Shown one piece after another: positions 16,946 through 25,322 of a stretch of 64,000 bases of DNA (the first letter of the stretch is position 1; the number at the start of each line of letters is the position of its first letter). The notes beneath the pieces are model-generated. The model did not search any database. It saw nothing but the letters and a program-made list of their open reading frames with translations, and was not told the DNA's origin. Source of the DNA: Thermodesulfobacteriota bacterium (lineage in GTDB: Bacteria; Desulfobacterota_D; UBA1144; Nemesobacterales; UBA2774); assembly GCA_035325995.1 (NCBI GenBank), contig DAOKYU010000011.1:1-64000 (forward strand), read 5' to 3'. The translations under genes were made by a program, and so were the position numbers.

Positions 16946-19327
16946 GTGCGGAAAGGGACGATGAAGAGCCGTTATTCGAAGTTGACAGCGTGCGCGTGCG
17001 CGGCGGTATTGATGCTTGCGGCCGACGCGTTTTTGCTATTCCTCGCGGCCGACTATCTATTTCCGTTCCCCGAGGCCTCGATACACAAAAAGACGGCCGC
17101 CGTCATATCGGACAGCCGGGGAAGGCCGCTCAGGTTCTTCCTGCCCGAGGACAACCGCTGGCGGTTTCAAGCCGGGCTCGAAGACATATCGCCCGGGCTC
17201 GTCGAGGCCGTCATAGCCTCCGAGGACAGGTGGTTCCGTCATCATCCGGGCGTGAATCCGCTCGCCCTCGTCCGCGCGTTCTACGTTAACGTCAGGGCCG
17301 GCAGGGTCGTCTCCGGAGCCTCGACGATACCGATGCAGATAGCGCGCATGGCCGAGCCCAAGAGCCGAAACGTGGCGTCGAAGATAAAAGAGGCCTTCCG
17401 CGCGTTCCAGCTCAAGTGGCGCTACGAAGACGACGAGCTCCTCGAAATCTATCTCAACATCGCTCCCTATGGAGGCAACATAGAGGGCGTCGCGGCCGCT
17501 TCCTATTTTTATTTCGGCAAGTCCCCGCGCGTCCTGTCGCCGGCCGAGATCGCGCTCCTGACGGCGCTCCCGCGATCGCCCGTCGCATACGACCCGACGC
17601 GTAATCCCGGGTCCGCGTTCCGCGAGAGGAACAAGGTCCTCCGTCAGCTCGCCGAAATCGGCGTGTTCACGGAAGAAGACGCGGAAAGATACGCCAGGGA
17701 GCCTGTGCCCGAAAAGAGAAGGCTCCAGCCGTTCTCGGCGCCCCATTTCTCGGAGTACGTCTACCAGAAGGTCTCGCGGGGCGAGAGCGCCCGCACGACC
17801 CTCGATTCCTCGATACAGCGCATAGCGGGGGAGATAGCCGCAAGACACATAGACGACCTCAGACGGGACGGCATAGAAAATCTCGCCATAGTCGTCATAG
17901 ATAACGAGACCCGGAGCTTAAAGGCCCTCGTCGGCTCGGCTGACTACTTCGATAAGAAAAGCTCGGGACAGGTCAACCTCGCGCTGGCCCCGCGCTCGCC
18001 GGGATCGGCCTTAAAGCCGTTTCTCTACGCGATGGCCATAGACCAGGGCATCGTCATCCCGGACACGTACGTCCTCGACGTACCCACGGATTATTCAGGC
18101 TACGTCGCCGAGAATTACGACGGCACCTACCGCGGCCGGATAACGCTGAGATACGCCCTCATCCTGTCCCTGAACGCCCCTGCCGTAAGGCTCCTCGCGC
18201 AGGTCGGCCTCGGGGAGTTTCACGAGCTTCTCCTCAAAGGCGGCCTCGCGACCCTCGACAGGCCGCCCGGCAAGTACGGCCTTCCGCTCATACTCGGCTC
18301 GGGCGAAGTGACGCTCCTCGACCTCACGAACCTCTACGCCACGCTCGCATCGGGAGGCGTTCACCGCCCGCTCCGTGTGATAGAAGGCAGCGAGCGGAGC
18401 CGGGGTGAATCCAGGCTCTTCTCACCCGAAGCCTCGTTCCTCACCACCGACGCCCTCACCGAGCTCAAGCGGCCGGACATGTCTTCGAACACGTGGGTGC
18501 TCACGAGGGACGTGCCCGAGGTGGCGTGGAAGACCGGCACGTCCTACGGGCACAGGGACGCGTGGTCGCTCGGCTATTCGACCCGCTACACGATAGGCGT
18601 ATGGGTCGGCAATCCCGGGGGGCGGGGGCAGAAAGGCATTTCGGGCGGCGGGCACGCGGCGCCTATACTCTTCGATCTCTTTCGGGGCATAGAGGGTAAC
18701 GGCGCGCGGATTGCCATGCCCGACGGGCTTAACCTCGGGACGATAGAGGTCTGCAGGTCGAGCCACATGCTGCCGACTCCATACTGCGGGCAGAGGGACG
18801 AAGTGACGTACGTCAAAGGTGTCTCCCGTATACCGAGGGACACGTATTCGAAGAGGATATTCGTAGACGGCGAAACGGGCGAGCTTCTCCTCGGGCAGTG
18901 CATAGGCGAGCGCCCGCACGAGGCGCGCATCGTAACCACGTACCCGGCGGAGCTCGTTGCATGGCGCATGGCCGAGGGGAAGGCCGCCCCGGCGATACCA
19001 CCGCTGAGCCCGCTGTGTAAGGACGTCCCGTCCGAGAGCCCGCCCAGGATTGTGTCGCCCGACGGAACCACCCCCTACCGCGTCTTAAACGGCATGCCCT
19101 CCGAATACCAGAGGGTCGAGCTCATAGCGAGGGTGAGCGAGGAGGCGGATATGCTCTACTGGTATCAGGACGGGAAGCTGATAGCATCCTCGAAGCCCTA
19201 CAAGCGGGTGTTCGTACCGCTCGAAGCGGGCGCGCACGACCTCGTCGTCGTGGACTCGTCCGGAAGGTCGGACAGCGTCACCTACAAGGTCGAAAAAACC
19301 GGCAACGTCGAAGTCGTCGGAAGGTGA
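16946..19327 (+). CDS. pbpC: Penicillin-binding protein 1C
   Basis: Bifunctional peptidoglycan synthase, 793 residues. N-terminal membrane anchor (about 13-36). Glycosyltransferase-51 domain with catalytic Glu93 in ASEDRWFRHHPG and the GASTIPMQ motif. Transpeptidase domain with Ser354-x-x-Lys357 (SPGSALKP), SLN near residue 411, and KTGTSYGHRD near 530. The C-terminal BiPBP_C domain follows from about 690. The start chosen is GTG at 16946 with GGAAGGG eight bases upstream; an ATG five codons later has poorer spacing. Its position directly after the macroglobulin gene supports the PBP1C assignment over PBP1A/B. Confidence 0.93.
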   Translation: MRKGTMKSRYSKLTACACAAVLMLAADAFLLFLAADYLFPFPEASIHKKTAAVISDSRGRPLRFFLPEDNRWRFQAGLEDISPGLVEAVIASEDRWFRHHPGVNPLALVRAFYVNVRAGRVVSGASTIPMQIARMAEPKSRNVASKIKEAFRAFQLKWRYEDDELLEIYLNIAPYGGNIEGVAAASYFYFGKSPRVLSPAEIALLTALPRSPVAYDPTRNPGSAFRERNKVLRQLAEIGVFTEEDAERYAREPVPEKRRLQPFSAPHFSEYVYQKVSRGESARTTLDSSIQRIAGEIAARHIDDLRRDGIENLAIVVIDNETRSLKALVGSADYFDKKSSGQVNLALAPRSPGSALKPFLYAMAIDQGIVIPDTYVLDVPTDYSGYVAENYDGTYRGRITLRYALILSLNAPAVRLLAQVGLGEFHELLLKGGLATLDRPPGKYGLPLILGSGEVTLLDLTNLYATLASGGVHRPLRVIEGSERSRGESRLFSPEASFLTTDALTELKRPDMSSNTWVLTRDVPEVAWKTGTSYGHRDAWSLGYSTRYTIGVWVGNPGGRGQKGISGGGHAAPILFDLFRGIEGNGARIAMPDGLNLGTIEVCRSSHMLPTPYCGQRDEVTYVKGVSRIPRDTYSKRIFVDGETGELLLGQCIGERPHEARIVTTYPAELVAWRMAEGKAAPAIPPLSPLCKDVPSESPPRIVSPDGTTPYRVLNGMPSEYQRVELIARVSEEADMLYWYQDGKLIASSKPYKRVFVPLEAGAHDLVVVDSSGRSDSVTYKVEKTGNVEVVGR

Positions 19328-19330
19328 GCC

Positions 19331-20182
19331 GTGCCCGTGCCGATTAAAATTCGGACTACTGTCTTCTATTTCATCTCCCTCGCTATATTCGTACTGGCCG
19401 CTTCTCTTTTTTCCCCTCGATATTCGGGCGCCCGGAACCCCGACCCCTCGATCGAATTTCAAATCTCGGGAAAGCCTCTGAAAGCGTTCAAGCTTTCGGC
19501 GCTCAAATCGAAGATCGAGCCCCGGCGCATCGAGCTCTACGACATCGAGTACGGGAAAATAAAGAGGTACGAGGGATTCGCCCTCGGGGACATTCTCGGG
19601 CTCGGCTTCGGTGAGAATCTGAAAAGCGGGGAATATACGGACGTCGCGTTTATCGCGCTCGACGGTTACAACGCCGTGGCCGCTTTGTCCGATATCTCGA
19701 AGCCGGGGGGATACATAGTTTATGCGGACCTCGACTCCGGCAAGTGGGAGCCCGTGGGGAAGCAGGGGATCGATCCGGGGCCTTTTTACCTCGTCTGGAC
19801 CGGCAAGGAAGAGACCCCCGAAAACGAATACCCCTGGTCATGGCAGATAGCCGCCGTTAATCTCATGCGCTTTCAGGACCAGTACCCTCTCGTGTTCCCG
19901 AAGGGGGCGGCCGCGGATTCCCCGGCGTACAGGGGATACGGGATATTCAAGGCAAGATGCGTAAAGTGTCATTCCATGAACGGGCAGGGCGGCAAAGTCG
20001 GCCCCGATCTCAACGCCCCTAAAAGCATCGTCGAGTACCGCCCGGCCCATATGATAAAGGAGTTCATAAAACACCCCTCGCAATACCGGTACACCCGGAT
20101 GCCCGATCACCCGGACCTCTCCGAAAGCGGCCTCGACAACCTGCTCGCGTATTTTCACTACATGAAGGAGATAAGGGATTGA
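19331..20182 (+). CDS. Hybrid protein: molybdopterin-oxidoreductase-like domain plus cytochrome c
   Basis: A 283-residue exported protein beginning at GTG, three bases after pbpC. Residues about 9-27 form a signal or anchor helix. Residues 40-190 resemble the sulfite-oxidase-type molybdopterin-binding fold (ISGKPLKAFKLSAL, EGFALGDIL, VAFIALDGYNAV, then a PWSWQIAAVNL stretch). I see no cysteine in this part that could ligate molybdenum, so it may be a cofactor-free relative. Residues 200-283 are a cytochrome c domain with CVKCH (Cys210, Cys213, His214) and a likely Met ligand near 255 (TRMPDHP). It is probably a periplasmic electron carrier. Any link with PBP1C is positional only. Confidence 0.7.
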   Translation: MPVPIKIRTTVFYFISLAIFVLAASLFSPRYSGARNPDPSIEFQISGKPLKAFKLSALKSKIEPRRIELYDIEYGKIKRYEGFALGDILGLGFGENLKSGEYTDVAFIALDGYNAVAALSDISKPGGYIVYADLDSGKWEPVGKQGIDPGPFYLVWTGKEETPENEYPWSWQIAAVNLMRFQDQYPLVFPKGAAADSPAYRGYGIFKARCVKCHSMNGQGGKVGPDLNAPKSIVEYRPAHMIKEFIKHPSQYRYTRMPDHPDLSESGLDNLLAYFHYMKEIRD

Positions 20183-20273
20183 AGCGCCGTCCCCGGGACC
20201 TGCCACGTGCGAAATTCCATAACTTGGGTAAATTGTATATTTATTCCCGCACGCCCCGCAGAGGAAAGATATA

Positions 20274-20744
20274 ATGGAAGATATACAGACACTGCGCCGC
20301 ATTCTGGCCGAGAGTAAAACCATTGCGATCGTGGGCCTCTCGGACAAGTGGCACAGGCCGAGCAACTTCGCAGCGAAATATCTCAAGGATCACGGATATA
20401 AAATAATCCCGGTCAATCCGGGACAGAAGGAGATACTCGGAGAAAAATGCTATCCGAGCCTTCTCGACATACCGGAAAAGGTGGACGTCGTGGATATATT
20501 CAGAAAGCCGGCGGACGTGCCGCCCATAGTCGAAGACGCTATAAAGATAGGCGCCAAGGTCGTATGGATGCAGATAGGGGTCATAAACGAGGAGGCGGCT
20601 AAAAGGGCCAGGGACGCGGGCCTCGAGGTCGTCATGAACCGCTGCATGAAAATAGAGCACGCGCGTCTATTCGGCGGGATTAATTTTATCGGCGTACACA
20701 GAGGCTTCCTGTCCTCGAAGAGGTCCAAATGGCTGCCCTACTAG
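20274..20744 (+). CDS. CoA-binding domain protein, YccU-like
   Basis: A 156-residue Rossmann-fold protein consisting only of a CoA-binding domain. Motifs are IAIVGLSDKWHRPSN near the start, YLKDHGYKIIPVNPG, DIPEKVDVVDIFRKP, AKVVWMQIGVINEEAA and a final VMNRCMKIEH. The family is related to the N-terminal part of succinyl-CoA synthetase alpha, but stand-alone members have no proven reaction. GAGGAAAG lies ahead of the ATG. It is terminated by a clear hairpin at 20796-20824, so it is separate from the methionine genes. Confidence 0.88.
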   Translation: MEDIQTLRRILAESKTIAIVGLSDKWHRPSNFAAKYLKDHGYKIIPVNPGQKEILGEKCYPSLLDIPEKVDVVDIFRKPADVPPIVEDAIKIGAKVVWMQIGVINEEAAKRARDAGLEVVMNRCMKIEHARLFGGINFIGVHRGFLSSKRSKWLPY

Positions 20745-20795
20745 GCCGATACCGGGGATGTCCGCAGAAGCCCGATTCGACATTTAACGTTCTGT

Positions 20796-20824
20796 AAAAC
20801 CGTGCGAACGGCGGCGCGGTTTTT
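20796..20824 (+). terminator. Intrinsic terminator after the CoA-binding gene
   Basis: A 10-bp stem (20796-20805 with 20814-20823, one G-U pair) and an 8-base loop end in a run of five T (20820-20824). It separates the CoA-binding gene from metY. Confidence 0.75.
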
Positions 20825-20859
20825 ACTCTTGTCGCATAATTATTTTCGGAGGTTTGTTA

Positions 20860-22152
20860 ATGGCTGACAGAAAATTCGGATTCGAAACGCTCTGCATACA
20901 CGCGGGGCAGCTCCCGGATCCCGCTACCGGCTCCCGCGCCGTGCCCCTCTATCAGACTACGGCCTACGTATTCGACAGTGCGGACCACGCGGCTTCGCTC
21001 TTTAATCTTCAAACCTTCGGCAACATCTATACCCGTATCATGAACCCGACGACCGCCGTATTCGAAGAGAGGATGGCGGCGCTCGAAGGGGGCCGGGCGG
21101 CGGTTGCGGTATCGTCCGGAATGGCCGCACAAATGGTCGCCATCCTGACGATCCTCAAATCGGGCGACGAGCTCGTCTCGTCGAACGCGCTTTACGGCGG
21201 GACTTATACGCAGTTCGACGTCAACTTCAGAGACCTCGGCATAAACACGGTCTTCGTCAATCCGGACGACCCCGGGAATTTCAGAAAGGCCATAACGAAA
21301 AAAACGAAGGCGATATTCGCCGAAGTCATAGGAAACCCGCTCGGAAACGTTCTCGACATTGAGGCGGTTTCGGCCGTAGCGCGAGAGGCCGGCATTCCAT
21401 TCATAATAGACAATACCTTCGCGACGCCGTTTCTCTGCAGGCCCATCGAATTCGGCGCGGACATAGTCGTCCATTCGGCGACGAAGTTCATCTGCGGCCA
21501 CGGCACCTCCATAGGCGGCGTGCTCGTCGAATCGGGGAAGTTCCCCTGGGACAACGGCAACTTCCCCGCGATGATGGAACCCTCCAAGGGCTATCACGGG
21601 GTGAGGTTCTACGAGACGTTCGGCGACTTCGGATACACGATGAAGGCCCGCTGCGAGGTGCTCCGGACGATGGGTCCCACACTCAGCCCCTTTAACGCCT
21701 TTCTCTTCCTCCAGGGCCTCGAAACGCTCAACCTCAGGATGGAGAGGCACTGCCAAAATGCCCTCGCCGTCGCCGAGTACCTCAAGAGCCACCCGTCCGT
21801 CGAGTGGGTAAGTTATCCGGGGCTTCCGGACAGCCCGTATCACGGCCTGGCGAAAAAGTACATGCCGGGTGGCGCTGGTTCTATATTCACGTTCGGGATC
21901 AAGGGCGGAAAGGAAGCCGGCGTGAGATTCATCGAAGCCCTCGAGCTTCTGAGCCACCTCGCGAACGTCGGGGACGCGAAGACGCTCGTCATACACCCGG
22001 CGTCGACGACGCACCGCCAGCTGAGCGAGGAAGACCAGCTCCTGGCCGGCGTAAACCCCGAGATGATTCGCATCTCCGTCGGACTCGAAACCGTGGACGA
22101 CATCATATGGGACATAGAGCAGGCGCTCGAAAAATCCGGGAAGGCAAAATGA
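20860..22152 (+). CDS. metY: O-acetylhomoserine aminocarboxypropyltransferase (sulfhydrylase)
   Basis: PLP enzyme that makes homocysteine from O-acetylhomoserine and sulfide. The protein has 430 residues when started at the ATG at 20860, which has CGGAGG seven bases upstream; a TTG two codons earlier is less likely. Cys/Met-metabolism family motifs: THxG-like CIHAG at 12-16, SSGMAA near 85, FIIDNTFATP near 182-190, and the PLP-binding Lys209 in HSATKF. The C-terminal HPASTTHRQ and ISVGLE blocks are typical. The stop overlaps the metX start (ATGA), so the two are coupled and together form the direct-sulfhydrylation route. No SAM riboswitch is recognised upstream. Confidence 0.93.
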   Translation: MADRKFGFETLCIHAGQLPDPATGSRAVPLYQTTAYVFDSADHAASLFNLQTFGNIYTRIMNPTTAVFEERMAALEGGRAAVAVSSGMAAQMVAILTILKSGDELVSSNALYGGTYTQFDVNFRDLGINTVFVNPDDPGNFRKAITKKTKAIFAEVIGNPLGNVLDIEAVSAVAREAGIPFIIDNTFATPFLCRPIEFGADIVVHSATKFICGHGTSIGGVLVESGKFPWDNGNFPAMMEPSKGYHGVRFYETFGDFGYTMKARCEVLRTMGPTLSPFNAFLFLQGLETLNLRMERHCQNALAVAEYLKSHPSVEWVSYPGLPDSPYHGLAKKYMPGGAGSIFTFGIKGGKEAGVRFIEALELLSHLANVGDAKTLVIHPASTTHRQLSEEDQLLAGVNPEMIRISVGLETVDDIIWDIEQALEKSGKAK

Positions 22153-23315
22153 GCAAGAGGGCGTTCGGGGAATCCCCGGTCGTAATAGTCGAAGAAGGCT
22201 CGGTCGGCCTCGTCGAGACGAAATATTTCACGTTCGCGAAGGAGCCCGATCTCTTCCGTCTCGAAAACGGCCTCACGCTCGGGCCGGTTACCGTCGCCTA
22301 CGAAACCTACGGAACCCTGAACGAAGCTGCGGACAACGCCATACTCATCGAGCACGCCCTCACCGCGAGCGCCCACGCCGCCGGCAGGCACGCTCCCGGA
22401 GACAAAGTCCCCGGATGGTGGGACGTGATGATAGGGCCCGGAAAGGCGTTCGACACGGAAAAGTACTTCGTTGTCTGCTCGAATATTCTTGGGGGCTGCT
22501 ACGGCACGACGGGCCCCTCGTCCTTAAATCCCGCTACCGGGAAGCCCTACGGGTTCGAATTCCCCATGATTACGATAAAGGACATGGTCCGGGTCCAGAA
22601 GGCTCTTCTGGACAGCCTCGGCGTAAGGCGAATAAAGGCGGTCGCCGGGGGCTCGATGGGAGGGATGCAGGCCATGGAGTGGTCGCTCTCTTATCCCGGC
22701 ATGGTGGACTCGGTTGTGCTCGTGGCCTCGGGCGCGGTTTCGAACCCGCAGTCGATCGCCATACACAAGGTCGGCATCCGCGCGATAACGGACGATCCTG
22801 ACTGGAACGGCGGGGATTATTACGGCGGCAATCCCCCTGCGAAGGGCCTGGCGATAGCGCGTATGATAGGACACATAACATATCTCAGCCACAACTGGCT
22901 CTGGGAGAAATTCGGGAGGAATCACCCTGATCCCCTGTCCATGAAGCTACGGCTCGACAGCAACTTCGACATCGAGGACTATCTCGAATACCAGGGGGCC
23001 AGGTTCGTCGAGAGATTCGACGCCAACAGCTATATCTACATCATGCGTGCCATAGACATCTACGACGCAGCCGAAGGGTACGGCAGCCTGGCCGAATCGT
23101 TTTCCAGGATGAAGTGCAGGAAGGCTCTCGTCGCGTCCTTCACGTCCGACTGGCTCTTCCCGCCCTACCAGTCGCGCGAGGTGGTCGACGCCATTCGCGA
23201 AAATAACATACTGTGCGACTATCACGAAATAGACTCTCCATACGGACACGATTCGTTCCTTCTCGAATACAGGACGCTGACGGAATCGATAAAGGAATTC
23301 CTGGGCTCGTTTTGA
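22149..23315 (+). CDS. metX: Homoserine O-acetyltransferase
   Basis: Activates homoserine with acetyl-CoA to supply MetY. The ATG at 22149 overlaps the metY stop and gives 388 residues, the usual length. Alpha/beta-hydrolase features are the oxyanion segment NILGGCYGTTGPSS, the nucleophile Ser169 in GGSMGGMQ, the acid in SFTSDWLFPP, and the catalytic His in YGHDSFLLE. The conserved MRAIDIYD segment is also present. Family members can use succinyl-CoA instead of acetyl-CoA, and sequence motifs alone do not fully settle this. A longer frame opening upstream inside metY is not used. Confidence 0.93.
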   Translation: MSKRAFGESPVVIVEEGSVGLVETKYFTFAKEPDLFRLENGLTLGPVTVAYETYGTLNEAADNAILIEHALTASAHAAGRHAPGDKVPGWWDVMIGPGKAFDTEKYFVVCSNILGGCYGTTGPSSLNPATGKPYGFEFPMITIKDMVRVQKALLDSLGVRRIKAVAGGSMGGMQAMEWSLSYPGMVDSVVLVASGAVSNPQSIAIHKVGIRAITDDPDWNGGDYYGGNPPAKGLAIARMIGHITYLSHNWLWEKFGRNHPDPLSMKLRLDSNFDIEDYLEYQGARFVERFDANSYIYIMRAIDIYDAAEGYGSLAESFSRMKCRKALVASFTSDWLFPPYQSREVVDAIRENNILCDYHEIDSPYGHDSFLLEYRTLTESIKEFLGSF

Positions 23316-23340
23316 ATACGCACGGGCAGAGGGACCGTGA

Positions 23341-24153
23341 ATGAAAATAGGCATAGCACTCGGAGGGGGAGGGGCAAAGGGATACGCGCACATAGGGGTG
23401 CTCGGAGCCTTCTCCGAAGCCGGCATAGAATTCGACGTAGTTTCGGGGACCAGCATAGGCGCTCTGGTCGGCGCCGTCTATGCGGCGGGGAAGCTGTCGC
23501 GCCTCGAGGACGTTTCGCTCAAATACGGCTTTAAGGATATCCCTTTCCTTCTCGGTCCGACATGGCCGGCGAGGGGCCTTTTCTCGGGAAACTACGTCGA
23601 GAGGCTCCTCGGCGAGATCGTCGGCATCGAGAACATCGAAGACCTCGGGAAGCCGTTCGCGGCCGTTGCCGTGGACGTCGGCAGGGCCGAGACCGTAACC
23701 TTCATGAACGGGAGCCTCCGTACCGCCGTTCACGCCAGCATGGCGATTCCCGGTCTCTTCACGCCCGTCCCTCACGGGGATATGCTTCTAGTAGACGGAG
23801 GCGTTCTCGAGCCCGTTCCGGTGAAGGTACTTAAGGAGCTCGGCGCGGACATGGTCGTTGCGATAGATCTCCTGAGCAATTTTTCCGAGGACTGCGCAGT
23901 GGCGGACTTTTCTCTCGTGGATATCGTTCAGAGGAGCTCTATAATAGCCCAGAGAAGGCTTACGGAATACAGCTTCAGGGAATGCCCTCCGGACGTCGTC
24001 GTGTCCCCGTGTCTCTTGAGTGTGAAGGTGCTCGATTTCCACAGGGGCCGCTCGATAATCGAAATCGGCAGGGAAGCGGCCCAAAGCGCCGTCCCCGGGC
24101 TGAAGCGGCTTATGTCCGAATTCGAAAAGCGGAGCGCGGACCGCCCCGCCTGA
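23341..24153 (+). CDS. Patatin-like phospholipase
   Basis: A 270-residue single-domain patatin of the RssA/YlbK type. The oxyanion loop GGGGAKG (8-14), nucleophile Ser38 in GTSIG, and catalytic Asp152 in LVDGG form the Ser-Asp dyad. No signal peptide is visible, so it probably acts on the cytoplasmic face of the membrane as a lipid acyl hydrolase, with substrate unknown. It starts 25 bases after metX and may be read through from that operon. It is convergent with trxB. Confidence 0.9.
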   Translation: MKIGIALGGGGAKGYAHIGVLGAFSEAGIEFDVVSGTSIGALVGAVYAAGKLSRLEDVSLKYGFKDIPFLLGPTWPARGLFSGNYVERLLGEIVGIENIEDLGKPFAAVAVDVGRAETVTFMNGSLRTAVHASMAIPGLFTPVPHGDMLLVDGGVLEPVPVKVLKELGADMVVAIDLLSNFSEDCAVADFSLVDIVQRSSIIAQRRLTEYSFRECPPDVVVSPCLLSVKVLDFHRGRSIIEIGREAAQSAVPGLKRLMSEFEKRSADRPA

Positions 24154-24164
24154 AGGCTCGGGCT

Positions 24165-25118
24165 TTATTCCCCCTGGCTTTCGAGGAATCTTTCGGCGTC
24201 GATTGCGGCCATGCAGCCCGAGCCGGCGGCCGTTATCGCCTGGCGGTACTTGTTATCGCGCACGTCGCCCGCAGCGAAGACGCCCGGCACGTTGGTTTCG
24301 GTCGAGCCTTCTTTGGTGATGAGGTACCCGACCTCGTCCATGTCGAGCTTCCCCCTGAATATAGACGTGTTGGGCGTATGGCCGATGGCTATGAATATAC
24401 CGTCTATATCCTTCGTGGTTGTCTCTCCGGTTTTAGTGTCCCTGAGGACTACGCCCTTTACGCCGCTCTCCACGTCTCCCAGTATCTCCTCTATCTCGGC
24501 ATTCCAGATGAAATCCACCTTCGGGTTCTTGAACGCCCTGTCCTGCATTATCTTCGAGGCCCTCAGCTGGTCCCTCCTGTGTACGATGTTCACCCTGGAG
24601 GCGAACTTCGTAAGGAACGTTCCTTCCTCGACGGCGCTGTCCCCGCCGCCGACTACTATTATTTCCTTGCCCCTGTAGAAAAACCCGTCGCAGGTCGCGC
24701 ACGTCGATACGCCCCTTCCGAGGAGGAGTTTTTCGGACGCTATGCCGAGCATTCTGGCTGACGCCCCCGAGGCGACTATGAAAGTTTCGGCCTCGAACGT
24801 CATGTCACCGGACACGACCTTGAACGGCCTTTCGCTGAAATCGACGGAGTCTATTCTTTCGCGAAGGCACGTAGCCCCGAACCTCTCGGCCTGCTGCCTC
24901 ATGGCGTTCATGAGCGCCGGGCCCTGTATGCCCTCGGGAAACCCCGGAAAGTTTTCCACGTCGGTCGTGAGCGTCAATTGCCCCCCGGCTTCGAGCCCCT
25001 CGAAGACGAGCGGCTCGAGATTGGCCCTCGCCGTGTATATGGCGGCCGTCAGCCCGGCCGGTCCCGAACCCATTATTACTACCTTCTGTTTCTTTGTAAG
25101 AGCGCTTTTGTCTATCAT
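24165..25118 (-). CDS. trxB: Thioredoxin reductase
   Basis: NADPH-dependent flavoenzyme that reduces thioredoxin, 317 residues. FAD-binding GSGPAGLTAA (18-27), the redox pair Cys140/Cys143 in STCATCDG, NADPH-binding VVGGGDSAVEE, and the C-terminal GVFAAGDV FAD motif with the QAITAAGSG segment are all intact. The first eight residues before the Rossmann strand are an ordinary extension. It is expressed leftward from a likely promoter at 25156-25183 and is monocistronic in appearance. Confidence 0.95.
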   Translation of the reverse strand: MIDKSALTKKQKVVIMGSGPAGLTAAIYTARANLEPLVFEGLEAGGQLTLTTDVENFPGFPEGIQGPALMNAMRQQAERFGATCLRERIDSVDFSERPFKVVSGDMTFEAETFIVASGASARMLGIASEKLLLGRGVSTCATCDGFFYRGKEIIVVGGGDSAVEEGTFLTKFASRVNIVHRRDQLRASKIMQDRAFKNPKVDFIWNAEIEEILGDVESGVKGVVLRDTKTGETTTKDIDGIFIAIGHTPNTSIFRGKLDMDEVGYLITKEGSTETNVPGVFAAGDVRDNKYRQAITAAGSGCMAAIDAERFLESQGE

Positions 25119-25155
25119 CCGTTACCTCGCTTTTCGTCCTGCCGGACTCAGCTTT

Positions 25156-25183
25156 ATACTACATTTCGAAGGCGGTTTTTCAA
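25156..25183 (-). promoter_or_regulatory. Candidate promoter for trxB
   Basis: Minus strand TTGAAA (25178-25183), 16-base spacer, TAGTAT (25156-25161), about 37 bases upstream of the start codon. Confidence 0.4.
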
Positions 25184-25322
25184 GTACGAAACGGCTCCCC
25201 ATACCGGTGTTCAGGATTAGATAACCGAAACCGGGCTATGGATTCAATGTCGCGGCCGGGGTTATAAGACGTTTCGGCAAACCACGCCCTCTGGTTATAC
25301 TAATCAATACGGAGAGATCGCA

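Noticed and set aside
20745..20859. SAM riboswitch upstream of metY
   Set aside because: The leader after the terminator is only about 35 bases, and no SAM-box pattern is visible.
20857..22014. A 385-codon open frame on the minus strand opposite metY
   Set aside because: It is the mirror of a well-supported PLP enzyme, is rich in Arg/Val/Glu as expected from antisense reading of GC-rich codons, and has no family motif.
21804..22148. N-terminal extension of metX from the longer open frame
   Set aside because: It lies inside metY, has no homology to MetX, and the overlapping ATGA start gives the normal family length.
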